NCBI GenBank assembly: GCA_963843455.1
Contig: CAWJKE010000016.1
Coordinates: 371,127 to 435,126, forward strand
DNA: 64,000 nt
Direction of reading: 5' to 3'
DNA from: CAIQPS01 sp963843455
GTDB taxonomy: Bacteria > Actinomycetota > Thermoleophilia > RBG-16-64-13
How positions within the stretch are numbered: position 1 is the stretch's first letter; every line of letters begins with the position of its first letter. Under the pieces are notes generated by a model. The model had not been told where the DNA came from. It saw nothing but the letters and a program-made list of their open reading frames with translations, and searched no databases. Position numbers and translations under genes: made by a program. Below are positions 18,223-31,161 of this stretch, piece by piece.

Positions 18223-18240
18223 CAAGCCCCCGTCAGCCTT
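18203..18240 (-). terminator. Rho-independent terminator after rpoC
   Basis: An inverted repeat pairs AAGGCTGA-C-GGGGGC with GCCCCC-TCAGCCTT around a short loop, just downstream of the rpoC stop on the minus strand. It is followed by only a short T run (CCTTTGCT), so termination may be incomplete and some transcription could reach rpsL. Confidence 0.7.
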
Positions 18241-18248
18241 CTTCAGCT

Positions 18249-21200
18249 CTACTCGTCGTCTGAGAACAATCCGGCGTCGAACGGGTCTCCGCCCAGCAGG
18301 GCGATCTCCGGTTCGTCGCTCACGAGGCCGTCACCAAGGAGGGCCTCTCCGTCTTCGCCCGGCTGCCCAGATTCGTCCCCCGCGAGGGTCCATCCCTTGT
18401 CGGCCAGACGGCTGCGGACCTCTTCCAGGCTCTTCTGCCCCAGCCCCGGGATGTCCATGAGTTCCTTGGTGGTGTAGCCGAGCAGGTCGCTGACCCGCTC
18501 GATGCCCGCCCGGCTGAGGACAGAGTGGACGTAGGTAGGCAAGTCGAGATCGTCGACCAGCATGTTGTAGGCTTCTACGTCGCGGGACGAACCGGTGAGG
18601 GCCGCCCACTGCTCTTCGGGGGTGAGGCCGGCACCCTCGCGGCGCCCTGCCATCACGTCGCCGAACACATCCATCTCCGCCGGGATGCCGGCGGTGACCA
18701 GCTCGATGTTGCGGTACGACCGGAGGCCGGTGGCCGCGGGGATGAGCTTGCCGATAATGACGTTCTCTTTGAGGCCGCGGAGCTCGTCGATCTTGCCCTC
18801 GAGGGCAGCGTCGGTGAGGACCTTCGTGGTCTCCTGGAAGGAAGCGGCCGACAGGAAGCTCTCGGTCGCGAGCGAGGCCTTGGTGATGCCGAGGATGATC
18901 TCCTCGCAGGTGGCGGGCTCGCCGCCGTTGGCGACGACCTGCTCGTTCTCCTCGTCGAAGATCAAGCGATCGACCATTCGTCCAGGCAGGAAGCTGGTGT
19001 CTCCCGAGGACTCGACCAGGACTTTCTTGGTCATCTGCCGCACGATCAGCTCCACGTGCTTATCGTCGATCTGCACGCCCTGCTTGTGGTAGACATCCTG
19101 GACCTCGCCCACGATGTAGCGGGCGGTCTCGATGGCTCCTCGGTACTTGAGCAACTCGTGCGGGTTGAGCGAGCCCTTGTAGAGTTGGTCGCCCGCCTCC
19201 ACACGCTGACCGTCCACGACCATGAGGTCGGCCCGGCGGCTGATGGCGTAGCTGTGTACTTCCTCACCGGTATCGTCGAGGATGACCACCTTCTTGGCCT
19301 TGTCAGACTCTTCGACGTGGGCCTCGCCGGCGAACTGGGTGATCTTGGCCTGTCCTTTGGGCTTGCGTGCCTCGAAGAGCTCGACCACGCGGGGAAGACC
19401 GTGAGTGATGTCGGCGCCAGCGACGCCACCCGTGTGGAAGGTCCGCATGGTCAGCTGAGTGCCAGGCTCACCGATAGACTGCGCCGCGATATGACCGACC
19501 GCTTCGCCGATGGCCACCAGATCGTTGGCGGCCAGGGAACGGCCGTAGCACAACTGACAAACGCCGATGCGGCTCTGGCAGCCGAGGACAGAGCGGACCT
19601 CCAGCACAAAGCCGGCGTCCGTCACGGGGTGGAGCGTGAGCAGCTTCTGAAGCATGCGCTTGTTCAGCAGTTCGTTGCGTTCGTAGACTATCTCCCCGGT
19701 CTCCGGGTCGGCCACATCGGTGGCGAGCACCCTGCCGAGTAGCAACTCGTTGAGGCGCTCGCTCTTGCGGAGCGGCATCTCGATGGATTTGTGGGTACCG
19801 CAGTCGAGCTCGCGCACCACCACTTCCTGCGCAACGTCTACCAGACGGCGGGTCAAGTAGCCCGAGTCGGCGGTACGCAGAGCGGTGTCGGCCAAACCCT
19901 TGCGGGCGCCGTGGGTAGAGATGAAGTACTCGAGTACGCCCAAGCCTTCCATGAAGTTGGCTTTGATGGGGTTCTCGATGATCTCCCCCTTTGGCGAAGC
20001 CATGAGACCGCGCATACCGGCCAGCTGCCGGATCTGCTTGAAGGAGCCGCGGGCTCCGGAGTTGGCCATCATGAAGACCGGGTTGAGGCGGCGGAAGTTC
20101 TTCTCCATGGCGATCGCCACTTCTTCGGTAGCCTCGGTCCAGAGGTCGGTGACCCGCTCGCGGCGCTCGCTGTCGCTCAGAGCACCGTGCATATAGGCGT
20201 CCTGGATGTCCTTGACCTTGCTTTCGTAGCCGGCGAGGATCTCCCCCTTGTCCGGCGGCACCACGATATCGTTCTTGGAGATGGTGACCCCGGCCACGCT
20301 CGCGTATTTGAAGCCCATGTCCTTGAGGACGTCCAGCAGATGGGCGACGGCGATGGCGCCGTAGTACTCCACAAGGTCGCTCACGAAGGTCGACATCTCG
20401 TTCTTAGTGAAGACCTTGTTCTGGAACTCGTAGTCGTCCTTGCGGATGGTTCCTTCCGGCCCCGCCTCTTCCCACTTCTCCCCGAAGTACTCCTGGAGCG
20501 AGGCCACCACGGCCGAGTTGAACATGGCCCGGCCGACTGTGGTCAGGATGCGTCCGCCGTTCCAGCGGAAGAGGACGGGATCCTGGATGCCGATCTGTTT
20601 CTCGGCATAGGCGTGCTCGAGCTCGCCAACGTCACCGAAGGGACGCGGGCGCATGGACAGCTTCTGTAGGTCTTCCTCGCTGAGCGGGTCCAGCTTGGAA
20701 AGATCGAGCTTGGGGTTCTCCGGATCCTCGAAGTAAGTTAGGTAGTAGCAGCCCAGGATCATGTCCTGGGTGGGCACTGCGATCGGCCGGCCGTGGGCCG
20801 GCGACAGGATGTTGTTGGAGGAAAGCATGAGGATGCGGGCCTCGGCCTGCGCCTCCACCGAGAGCGGAAGGTGGACGGCCATCTGGTCACCGTCGAAGTC
20901 GGCGTTGAAGGCCGTGCACACCAGCGGGTGGAGCTGGATAGCCTTGCCCTCGATGAGGATCGGCTCGAAGGCCTGGATGCCCAGGCGGTGCAGCGTCGGG
21001 GCCCGGTTCAGCATGACCGGGTGCTCGGAGATGACCTCTTCGAGGATGTCCCAGACTTCGGTGAACTCGCTCTCTACCAGCTTCTTGGCCGCTTTGATGT
21101 TCTGGACCTGCTTGCGCTCGACCAGCCGGCTCATGACGAAGGGCTTGAACAGCTCCAGGGCCATGGTCTTGGGAATGCCGCACTGATGCAGCTTCAGTTC

Positions 21201-22589
21201 CGGGCCGGCCACGATGACCGAACGGCCCGAGTAGTCCACGCGCTTGCCGAGCAGGTTCTGACGGAAGCGGCCCTGCTTGCCTTTGAGCATGTCGGACAGC
21301 GATTTTAGCGGGCGGTTGCCCGGGCCTGTGACGGCCCGGCCGCGCCGGCCGTTGTCGAACAGGGCGTCGACCGCTTCTTGGAGCATACGCTTTTCATTGT
21401 TGACGATGATCTCGGGCGCGCCGAGGTCGAGTAGCCGCTTGAGGCGGTTGTTCCGGTTGATCACCCGGCGATACAGGTCGTTGAGGTCGGAGGTGGCGAA
21501 ACGGCCGCCGTCGAGCTGCACCATGGGCCGAAGTTCCGGCGGAATGACAGGTACCGATTGGAGGATCATCCATTCCGGCTTGTTGTCGGACCGGAGAAAA
21601 CCCTCCACCACTTTGAGACGCTTGACGGCGCGGGAGAGCTTCTGCCCTTTGGAGGTCTTGATGATCTCGCGCAGCGACTTAGCCTCGGTCTCGAGGTCCA
21701 CGGCGCCGAGCAGTTCGCGGATGGCTTCGGCACCCATGCCGCCACGGAAGTACACGCCGTAGCCGAAGGGGCTGCCGTACTTCTCTTTCATCTCCCTAAA
21801 GAGCGTCTCATCGGTGATGATGTCGCCCTTCTTTATCTGCTTGAAAGCGGCCCAAAGCTCACGCAGGCGGGCGGCCTGCTGGTCGGCGTAACGCTCCAGG
21901 TCGCGGAGCCTGGTGTCGGCTTCGATGCGGAGATCGCTCGCTCGCTTCTCGACTTCTTCCTGGGTCCACTCCGACAGTGGAGTCTCGTCGAAACCGAGGG
22001 CGGTCTCGTCGTCTTCATCGGGCGTGGAGTTGCCGTACAGCACCGAGACCCGCTTGTCGCGCTCGGCCATGACCTTGACCTTCTGCTCGTCACGCGAAGC
22101 AAAGCTGTTATCGATGTCGGCCTGCACCAGGTCTTCCAGCTTGCCGGCATCGCGCTGCCGCTTGTCGTCATCTACGAAGGTGACGATGGAAGCGGAGAAG
22201 TAGAGGACGCGCTCCAGTTGCTTGGGCGAGATGTCGAGCAGGTAGCCCATGCGGCTGGGCACGCCCTTGAAATACCAGATATGGCTGACGGGAGCGGCCA
22301 GGTCGATGTGGCCCATGCGCTCGCGGCGCACTTTGGCCCGGGTGACCTCCACGCCGCAGCGCTCGCAGATGATGCCCTTGTAGCGGACGCGCTTGTACTT
22401 GCCGCAGTAGCACTCCCAGTCCTTGGTGGGACCGAAGATGCGCTCGCAGAACAAGCCATCCTTCTCGGGCTTGAGGGTACGGTAGTTGATGGTCTCGGGC
22501 TTGGTGACTTCGCCCGACGACCAGGCGCGTATCTGTTCCGGCGAGGCTAGGCCGATCCTGATGGCGTCGAATTCGTTTATGTCTATCAC
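18249..22589 (-). CDS. rpoC: RNA polymerase beta-prime subunit
   Basis: This is the catalytic beta-prime subunit, 1446 residues. An N-terminal zinc finger (CYCGKYKRVRYKGIICERCG, about residues 60-80) is followed by a charged helical insertion at about 140-260, which is characteristic of Actinobacteria. The catalytic NADFDGDQ with three Mg-binding aspartates is at about 561-569. A second zinc site (CGTHKS and CQSRIGVCQLCYG) lies in the C-terminal third. It begins ten bases after rpoB and ends at a terminator. Confidence 0.98.
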   Translation of the reverse strand: MIDINEFDAIRIGLASPEQIRAWSSGEVTKPETINYRTLKPEKDGLFCERIFGPTKDWECYCGKYKRVRYKGIICERCGVEVTRAKVRRERMGHIDLAAPVSHIWYFKGVPSRMGYLLDISPKQLERVLYFSASIVTFVDDDKRQRDAGKLEDLVQADIDNSFASRDEQKVKVMAERDKRVSVLYGNSTPDEDDETALGFDETPLSEWTQEEVEKRASDLRIEADTRLRDLERYADQQAARLRELWAAFKQIKKGDIITDETLFREMKEKYGSPFGYGVYFRGGMGAEAIRELLGAVDLETEAKSLREIIKTSKGQKLSRAVKRLKVVEGFLRSDNKPEWMILQSVPVIPPELRPMVQLDGGRFATSDLNDLYRRVINRNNRLKRLLDLGAPEIIVNNEKRMLQEAVDALFDNGRRGRAVTGPGNRPLKSLSDMLKGKQGRFRQNLLGKRVDYSGRSVIVAGPELKLHQCGIPKTMALELFKPFVMSRLVERKQVQNIKAAKKLVESEFTEVWDILEEVISEHPVMLNRAPTLHRLGIQAFEPILIEGKAIQLHPLVCTAFNADFDGDQMAVHLPLSVEAQAEARILMLSSNNILSPAHGRPIAVPTQDMILGCYYLTYFEDPENPKLDLSKLDPLSEEDLQKLSMRPRPFGDVGELEHAYAEKQIGIQDPVLFRWNGGRILTTVGRAMFNSAVVASLQEYFGEKWEEAGPEGTIRKDDYEFQNKVFTKNEMSTFVSDLVEYYGAIAVAHLLDVLKDMGFKYASVAGVTISKNDIVVPPDKGEILAGYESKVKDIQDAYMHGALSDSERRERVTDLWTEATEEVAIAMEKNFRRLNPVFMMANSGARGSFKQIRQLAGMRGLMASPKGEIIENPIKANFMEGLGVLEYFISTHGARKGLADTALRTADSGYLTRRLVDVAQEVVVRELDCGTHKSIEMPLRKSERLNELLLGRVLATDVADPETGEIVYERNELLNKRMLQKLLTLHPVTDAGFVLEVRSVLGCQSRIGVCQLCYGRSLAANDLVAIGEAVGHIAAQSIGEPGTQLTMRTFHTGGVAGADITHGLPRVVELFEARKPKGQAKITQFAGEAHVEESDKAKKVVILDDTGEEVHSYAISRRADLMVVDGQRVEAGDQLYKGSLNPHELLKYRGAIETARYIVGEVQDVYHKQGVQIDDKHVELIVRQMTKKVLVESSGDTSFLPGRMVDRLIFDEENEQVVANGGEPATCEEIILGITKASLATESFLSAASFQETTKVLTDAALEGKIDELRGLKENVIIGKLIPAATGLRSYRNIELVTAGIPAEMDVFGDVMAGRREGAGLTPEEQWAALTGSSRDVEAYNMLVDDLDLPTYVHSVLSRAGIERVSDLLGYTTKELMDIPGLGQKSLEEVRSRLADKGWTLAGDESGQPGEDGEALLGDGLVSDEPEIALLGGDPFDAGLFSDDE

Positions 22590-22598
22590 GGAAGGCTC

Positions 22599-26387
<3,789 letters not shown>

Positions 26388-26443
26388 AGGGGATCACTCC
26401 TCGCATGCCGGGGGTTTGAACAGGGGTCAACGCGCAAACTTGT

Positions 26444-26472
26444 ATGCTATCACGCACTGCAGTGCGCGCCAA
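26444..26472 (-). promoter_or_regulatory. Candidate rpoB promoter with a palindrome in its spacer
   Basis: On the minus strand TTGGCG and TAGCAT are 17 bases apart and each matches the consensus at four of six positions. The spacer contains a perfect 14-base palindrome, CGCACTGCAGTGCG (26453-26466), where a repressor could block polymerase. It lies in the 172-base gap between rplL and rpoB. Confidence 0.35.
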
Positions 26473-26513
26473 GTCCGGCTGCAGTAGGATCCTTTCCCAC
26501 CACAGCCGGCTTG
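26470..26513 (-). promoter_or_regulatory. Hairpin in the rplL-rpoB intergenic region
   Basis: An 11-base arm CAGCCGGCTTG pairs with CAAGTCCGGCTG, with one bulged base and a loop of about 21 bases. There is no T run after it. In enteric bacteria the same interval holds an attenuator and an RNase III site that reduce rpoBC expression relative to rplJL, so a similar role is plausible here by position only. Confidence 0.45.
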
Positions 26514-26559
26514 ACGCTCGGGCCGGTGCGACGCACTAGGCGCCCGCCGGCGTCACCAA

Positions 26560-26934
26560 CTACTTGATCTCTACGTCGGCGCCAACTTCGTCGAGTTGCT
26601 TCTTAATGTCCTCGGCCTCGGCCTTGGTGATGGCCTGCTTGACCGGGTTGGGGGCTCCGTCGACCAGGTCCTTGGCTTCTTTCAGGCCCAGGCCGGTGAG
26701 AGCGCGCACCACCTTGATGACGTTGATCTTCTTCTCGCCGGCAGCCTTGAGGATGACGTCGAATTCCGTCTGCTCTTCTTCCTCGACCACGGGACCGGCG
26801 GAGGCCGGGCCGGCAGCCATGGCCATCGGCATGGCGGCGCTCACGCCGAATTCGGCTTCAAGCGCTTTGACCAGAGCGGAAAGCTCCAGCACGGTCATCT
26901 TCTTGATCTCTTCGATAAGTTCCTGGGGGGTCAC
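26560..26934 (-). CDS. rplL: 50S ribosomal protein L7/L12
   Basis: L7/L12 forms the flexible stalk that recruits translation GTPases. The 124-residue protein starts with GTG at 26934, with AAAGGAG ten bases upstream. It has the N-terminal dimerisation helix pair, an Ala/Gly/Pro/Glu-rich hinge (about 36-56) and the C-terminal domain with KKINVIKVVRALTGLGLKEAK. It follows rplJ by 24 bases. Confidence 0.97.
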   Translation of the reverse strand: MTPQELIEEIKKMTVLELSALVKALEAEFGVSAAMPMAMAAGPASAGPVVEEEEQTEFDVILKAAGEKKINVIKVVRALTGLGLKEAKDLVDGAPNPVKQAITKAEAEDIKKQLDEVGADVEIK

Positions 26935-26958
26935 TTTCGTTCAACTCCTTTTCGGCCG

Positions 26959-27483
26959 CTACGCGGCGCTTGCTTTCTCTTGTTCTATCTGAGCGAGAAC
27001 GACCACCAGTCCCCTGATGGGTCCGGCAAGGACGTTGGCCAGGCCATACAACGGCGAGGCGATGGCGCCGACCATCTGCGCGATGAGTTGCTCGCGGCTG
27101 GGCAGCGCGGCTAGGGCCTCGATTTCGGCTGTCGTCAGCAGGGAACGCTGAAGCTTGCCCCCTCTGATGGCTGCCTTCTTCTTCTCTTTGATGAAGTCCT
27201 GGATGGTCTTGGCGGCCTTGACCGGATCACCGTGAACGTAGGCGATAGCGGTCGGGCCCTGCAGCAACTCGCTGAGGCCCTCCACGCCCGCGTCGGCAGC
27301 CGCTATCTTGCCCAGGGTGTTCTTGACCACCTTGAGATCGGTGTCGACCTTACGCAAACGCTTGCGTAGCTCCGTGGCTTCGGCGAACGTCAGCCCCCGG
27401 TAATCGACGAAGTAATAGACATCTGCACCTTTGAGATCGGCGGCGATCCCCGCGACCGCGTCGATCTTGTTCTGTTTTGGCAT
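26959..27483 (-). CDS. rplJ: 50S ribosomal protein L10
   Basis: L10 anchors the L7/L12 dimers to 23S rRNA. The 174-residue product has the N-terminal RNA-binding domain with YFVDYRGLTFAEATELRKRLR and KVVKNTLGKIA, and a C-terminal helix ending VLAQIEQEKASAA for stalk binding. AAGGAGGTGACAC precedes the ATG at 27483. A leader RNA with an attenuator lies upstream. Confidence 0.97.
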   Translation of the reverse strand: MPKQNKIDAVAGIAADLKGADVYYFVDYRGLTFAEATELRKRLRKVDTDLKVVKNTLGKIAAADAGVEGLSELLQGPTAIAYVHGDPVKAAKTIQDFIKEKKKAAIRGGKLQRSLLTTAEIEALAALPSREQLIAQMVGAIASPLYGLANVLAGPIRGLVVVLAQIEQEKASAA

Positions 27484-27682
27484 ACTGTGTCACCTCCTTC
27501 AAACAAAAAATCGTCCACCTCGATCAGCAGAGGCGGACGATGACGTCACAGGCCCTTTCGGACCGCTATGTCGATCACACTCTGCCTCGGCTGGCGGGCC
27601 GGTCGAAGTGCTCGCTTTGGAGCCCCAGACCCTGCCGCTTCTGCCGCCTGGGCGGCACCAGCTGTCTCTGGCGGGTTTGCGG
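27484..27682 (-). ncRNA. Ribosomal protein L10 leader
   Basis: About 200 bases separate the candidate rplJ promoter from the rplJ start. The transcript would be GC-rich, fold into several hairpins and end in a strong terminator just before the ribosome-binding site. This is the layout of the L10 leader, in which L10 or the L10-L12 complex binds the leader to control rplJL. I infer the family from position and architecture. A covariance search with the Rfam L10 leader model would be decisive. Confidence 0.75.
27504..27539 (-). terminator. Attenuator terminator in the L10 leader
   Basis: On the minus strand CGTCCGCCTC pairs with GAGGTGGACG (ten pairs, one G-U) around an 8-base loop, and ATTTTTTG follows at once. 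It ends about 20 bases before the rplJ start, overlapping the region just upstream of its AAGGAGG. That is the right place for transcriptional attenuation. Confidence 0.85.
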
Positions 27683-27687
27683 CGGGG

Positions 27688-27696
27688 ATTATAGCA
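27688..27696 (-). promoter_or_regulatory. Extended -10 promoter for the L10 leader and rplJ-rplL
   Basis: The minus strand reads TGC-TATAAT, a perfect -10 hexamer with an extended TG. The region 17 bases upstream is GC-rich with no clear -35. It lies 40 bases after the end of the glycyl radical enzyme gene, so rplJ need not depend on readthrough. Confidence 0.65.
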
Positions 27697-27733
27697 CCCC
27701 CGCGCCGGCGGCACGGCCGCCTATGCCGCGACG

Positions 27734-30146
27734 CTACACCGACAGCTCCGATCGGGCGATGAGGTGATTCTGCAGATCCTCGTAGAGTTCCACGAAGTAG
27801 GCGGAGAACCCGGCCACCCTGACGACGAGATTGCGGTACTCCTCGGGCCTGGCCTGGGCCTGCCGCAGCACCTGCGAATCGATCACGTTGTACTGCACCT
27901 GCTGGCCGCCTTGCTCGAAGAAGGCCTCCACCAGCCGGCGCAGCTTCTGGTTACCGTCTTGGCCCTGGAGACTGGTGGGGTGGAACTTCATGTTGAACTG
28001 CAGCCCGTTACCGAACCGGCCCGAGTCGAGCGCCAGCACGGACTTCATGACCCCGGTCGGGCCGCTCCTTCTCGGCGTCATTCGACGGAGTGGCCGCGTC
28101 GGAAAGCGGCTCGCCGTTGCGCCGGCCGTTCGGGGTCGCATACGTGAAGTAGCCTGTCATGATGTTCGCGGCCGCCGAATAGAGCCCGGCCTGGTGGACG
28201 CCTCGCGGACCGACGTAGGAGTTGACCTTGTCGGCGAAAAGCTGGATGGCCCAGGTCGCCAGCTCGTCCACGTAGGGGTCGCCGTTCCCATAGCGGGGGA
28301 CGTCATTCTTGATGCGCTGCCGGAGCAGCTCGTGTCCCTTCCAGTCGGCCAGCACCGCGTCGAGCAGCTGGCGGCCGGTGCACAGCTTCTTGTCGTAGAC
28401 CATGTACTTGATGGCGGCGAGGCTGTCGGCCAACGTGCCGATCCCCATGGTCGCGACGCCCGTGGAGTTGTATTTCGCTCCGCCCCACATCATGTCGCGC
28501 CCGCTCTCCATGCACCCGTCCATGGTGGCCGACGCTAGGGGCACTGGCATCTGCCCGATGCCCACATGCTCACAGATGGAATAGATGGTGAACTGCCAGT
28601 CGAGGAAGTAGTCGAGCTGCGCCTTGAAGGCCTCCTGGACCTGCTCGAAGGTCTCCATCTCGTAGAGATAGCCGGTCTGCAGCCCTCCGCGCAGGTCGTT
28701 CTGCGGATTGATGCCGTTGTTGATGGCCTGCAGCAGGATGTTGTTGATGTTCACGAAGGCCTTGGAGAACGGACCGCTGGCGTTGGCGTACTCGCAGCCC
28801 GACCCGGAATACTCCACGCAGCCGCACACGCAGAAGTTGCGCGCGTCCTCCATCGCCAGCCCCCGCTTGTGGAGGATCTCGGCGATCCTGTCGGCATTGT
28901 CCAGGGTGGGGATACCGCCCACTCTCTTGGACGTCTCGATGCCGGCCTCCCAGAGGTCGTCGGGCGAGTCCTCGTGCAAAGCGAGCGAGAGGTTGGGGTC
29001 GTGGAGCTCCAGCCGGGCCGCCGACTGCAGGCAGAGGTAGGTCGCCTCGTTGGTGGCGTCGCTGCCGTCGGGCTTGCGGCCTCCGATGGTGATGCGCATG
29101 TTGTTGGAGTAGGCTCCGGCGACCCGCAGCAGAAACATCGGTCCCGGAAAGGAAGAGGTCTGCCATCTTGAGGAAGAAGCAGTCCATCAGCTCTTGGGCC
29201 TCGTCCAGGGTGATCCGTCCTGCCTCGAGATCGGCGTGGAGGTAGTCTCCCACGTGCTGGTCGACGCGCCCGATGGTGAGCCCCAGGTAGCTGCCCTCGA
29301 TGCTGAGGATCATGTGGTAGAAGTAGCAGATCTGCAGCGCCTCGTGGAAGGTCCTGGCCGGGTTCTCCATGATCCAGTCGAGCGAATCGGCCATCTGGAG
29401 GAGCTCCGCGCGCCGCTTTTCGTCGGGCGCGCGGCTCCGCCTGGGAACGGCACTCCGCCGCGTAGCGCTTGGAGAAGAGGATGACCGCGTCGCAGCACGT
29501 GACCACCGCACGGTAGAAGAAGTACTTCTCCGCATCGCTGCCGGTGATCTTGCCCTTCAGCATCTCGAGCTTCTCCAGAGCCTCCTGCCTGATCGCGCCG
29601 AAGCCCTTCTCCACAGCCTTCCGGTAGTTGGCGTTGAAGTGACCGCTGGGCACGAAGGCGTTGCCCACCGGACCAGACGAGAGCACTCCGGCGTTGGCGA
29701 GAATCGACAGTTCCGGGGGCATGGCGGCGTCGACCGTGGCGCCGATGCAGTGCTCTCGCCAGTAGGGCTCCACCGAACGCAGGTAGTCTCGGTCGGCTTG
29801 GTCCAGCGTCATGTAGCCGTCGGCCGCCGTCTTCTTGTCGTAGGCGCCGCTGTCCAACTCGTCGATGAGCCAACCGATGCCACCCCATTCGGGCCAGAGG
29901 TTGGCAGCCGCGGAAGTGCCCGCTCACCTTGCCCACGATCAGCTCATCGGGCTCGACCCTGATGGCCATGTTGCTGAGGATGTGATGGAGGGCATTGGCG
30001 CGACGCAGGACGGGTTGCTCGTTGTCACTCATCTGGTAGTAGTCGGTGAGCAGCCTGACGCGCTCGACGTCGAGTGCGGGTACGGCATCCCGGTACCGCT
30101 CGCGTAGACGCTGTACCCGCGGAGTGACCTCTCTCAGCTCGAACAT
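27734..30146 (-). pseudogene. Glycyl radical enzyme (pyruvate formate-lyase family) with four frameshifts
   Basis: Five segments in shifting frames join into one roughly 800-residue glycyl radical enzyme. Shifts fall near 29906, 29430, 29135 and 28067, each repaired by one base. Key residues are present: the thiyl cysteine in GCVE (codon at about 28818-28820) and the radical glycine in RVAGFSAYF (codon at about 27809-27811). I start it at the ATG at 30146, after GGAGAG. The substrate cannot be read: dehydratases, C-N, C-S and C-C lyases share these motifs. No activase gene is visible in the window. The gene separates rplA from rplJ, which are normally adjacent. The frameshifts may be decay or sequence error. 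Confidence 0.8.
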
Positions 30147-30267
30147 GCCCACTCTCCTCGCCCGCCGCTCGCTTTGTGAACGGTTTTCTGTAACCGCGCT
30201 TGATGAATTCTAGCGGGCGGAAGAGGCTTCGGCCACTCCCGGCAGTCTTGGGGATGACAGGGACCTG

Positions 30268-30298
30268 GAAAAAGAGCGGGCGCCCGGAGGGCGCCCGC
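30268..30298 (-). terminator. Rho-independent terminator after rplA
   Basis: On the minus strand a perfect ten-base stem, GCGGGCGCCC with GGGCGCCCGC and a three-base loop, is followed by TCTTTTTCC. It ends the secE-nusG-rplK-rplA transcript before the glycyl radical enzyme gene, so that gene must have its own promoter. Confidence 0.9.
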
Positions 30299-30340
30299 GA
30301 CAAGCATATAGTCGAAACGGCGCTCGCGGGCTTCTTCCCT

Positions 30341-31054
30341 CTAGGCTTCTTCTTCGAGCAAGGCCCGAGTCTTTGAGGTGTCCAGCGGGACGCCGGGGCC
30401 CATGGTGGTGGTCATGGTGATGGTGCGCAGGTACTTGCCTTTGGCGGCGGCGGGCTTGGCTCGGACGATCTCGCCCAGCACCTCGCTGTAGTTGGCCACC
30501 AACTTCTCGGCCTCGAACGACTTCTTGCCGACTATCAGGTGGATCACGCCGAACTTGTCGGTACGGTATTCCACTTTGCCGGCCTTCATGTCCTGCACGG
30601 CTTTGGCCACGTCGAAGGTGACGGTGCCGGCCTTGGGGTTGGGCATGAGACCGCGAGGACCGAGGACACGGCCGAGCTTGCCGACCACGCCCATCATGTC
30701 GGGAGTGGCGATGGCGGCGTCGAAGTCGAGCATGCCTCCCTCGACCAGAGCAGCGAGGTCTTCGGCGCCCACGATGTCGGCGCCGGCGGCTTCGGCTTCG
30801 GTGGCTTTCTCACCCTTGGCAAACACCGCCACTCGGACGGTCTTGCCGGTGCCGTGCGGAAGCATGCACGTGCCGCGCACCTGCTGGTCGGCATGGCGAG
30901 GATTGACGCCGAGTTTGATGTGGACTTCGACGGTCTCGTCGAAATTGGCGGTCTCCAGGCCCTTAAGCAGCTTCGCCGCCTCGAGGGGCGAGTACACCCT
31001 GCCCACCTCGACGGCTTTCTTCGCTTCCTGGAAGCGCTTGGAATCCTTGCTCAT
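30341..31054 (-). CDS. rplA: 50S ribosomal protein L1
   Basis: L1 forms the mobile stalk that releases E-site tRNA, and it represses its own mRNA in many bacteria. Two ATGs occur two codons apart. I chose the second (31054), which leaves six bases after AGGAGGT. The 237-residue protein has blocks VRVAVFAKGEKATEAEAAGAD, GKLGRVLGPRGLMPNPKAGTV and RTITMTTTMGPGVPLD. It follows rplK and ends before a strong terminator. Confidence 0.97.
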   Translation of the reverse strand: MSKDSKRFQEAKKAVEVGRVYSPLEAAKLLKGLETANFDETVEVHIKLGVNPRHADQQVRGTCMLPHGTGKTVRVAVFAKGEKATEAEAAGADIVGAEDLAALVEGGMLDFDAAIATPDMMGVVGKLGRVLGPRGLMPNPKAGTVTFDVAKAVQDMKAGKVEYRTDKFGVIHLIVGKKSFEAEKLVANYSEVLGEIVRAKPAAAKGKYLRTITMTTTMGPGVPLDTSKTRALLEEEA

Positions 31055-31161
31055 GTTCATACCTCCTGGTGGTCAGACGGGCCACCCGGCCCTCCCACCT
31101 TCCGGCCCGGCGCGCGGGATCCCAGTTCCGCGCGGGGGCTCTTTGTTCCCGCTGAAGCGGG

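Noticed and set aside
27499..27714. A short minus-strand frame in the L10 leader
   Set aside because: It spans the promoter and the attenuator and has no ribosome-binding site; the region is better explained as leader RNA.
28067..29906. Programmed ribosomal frameshifting in the glycyl radical enzyme gene
   Set aside because: Four separate shifts in one gene, with no slippery heptamers or downstream pseudoknots evident. Indel error or decay is simpler.
29907..30146. An intact short protein from the first segment of the glycyl radical gene
   Set aside because: It is only the N-terminal part of the enzyme fold and would lack both catalytic residues.
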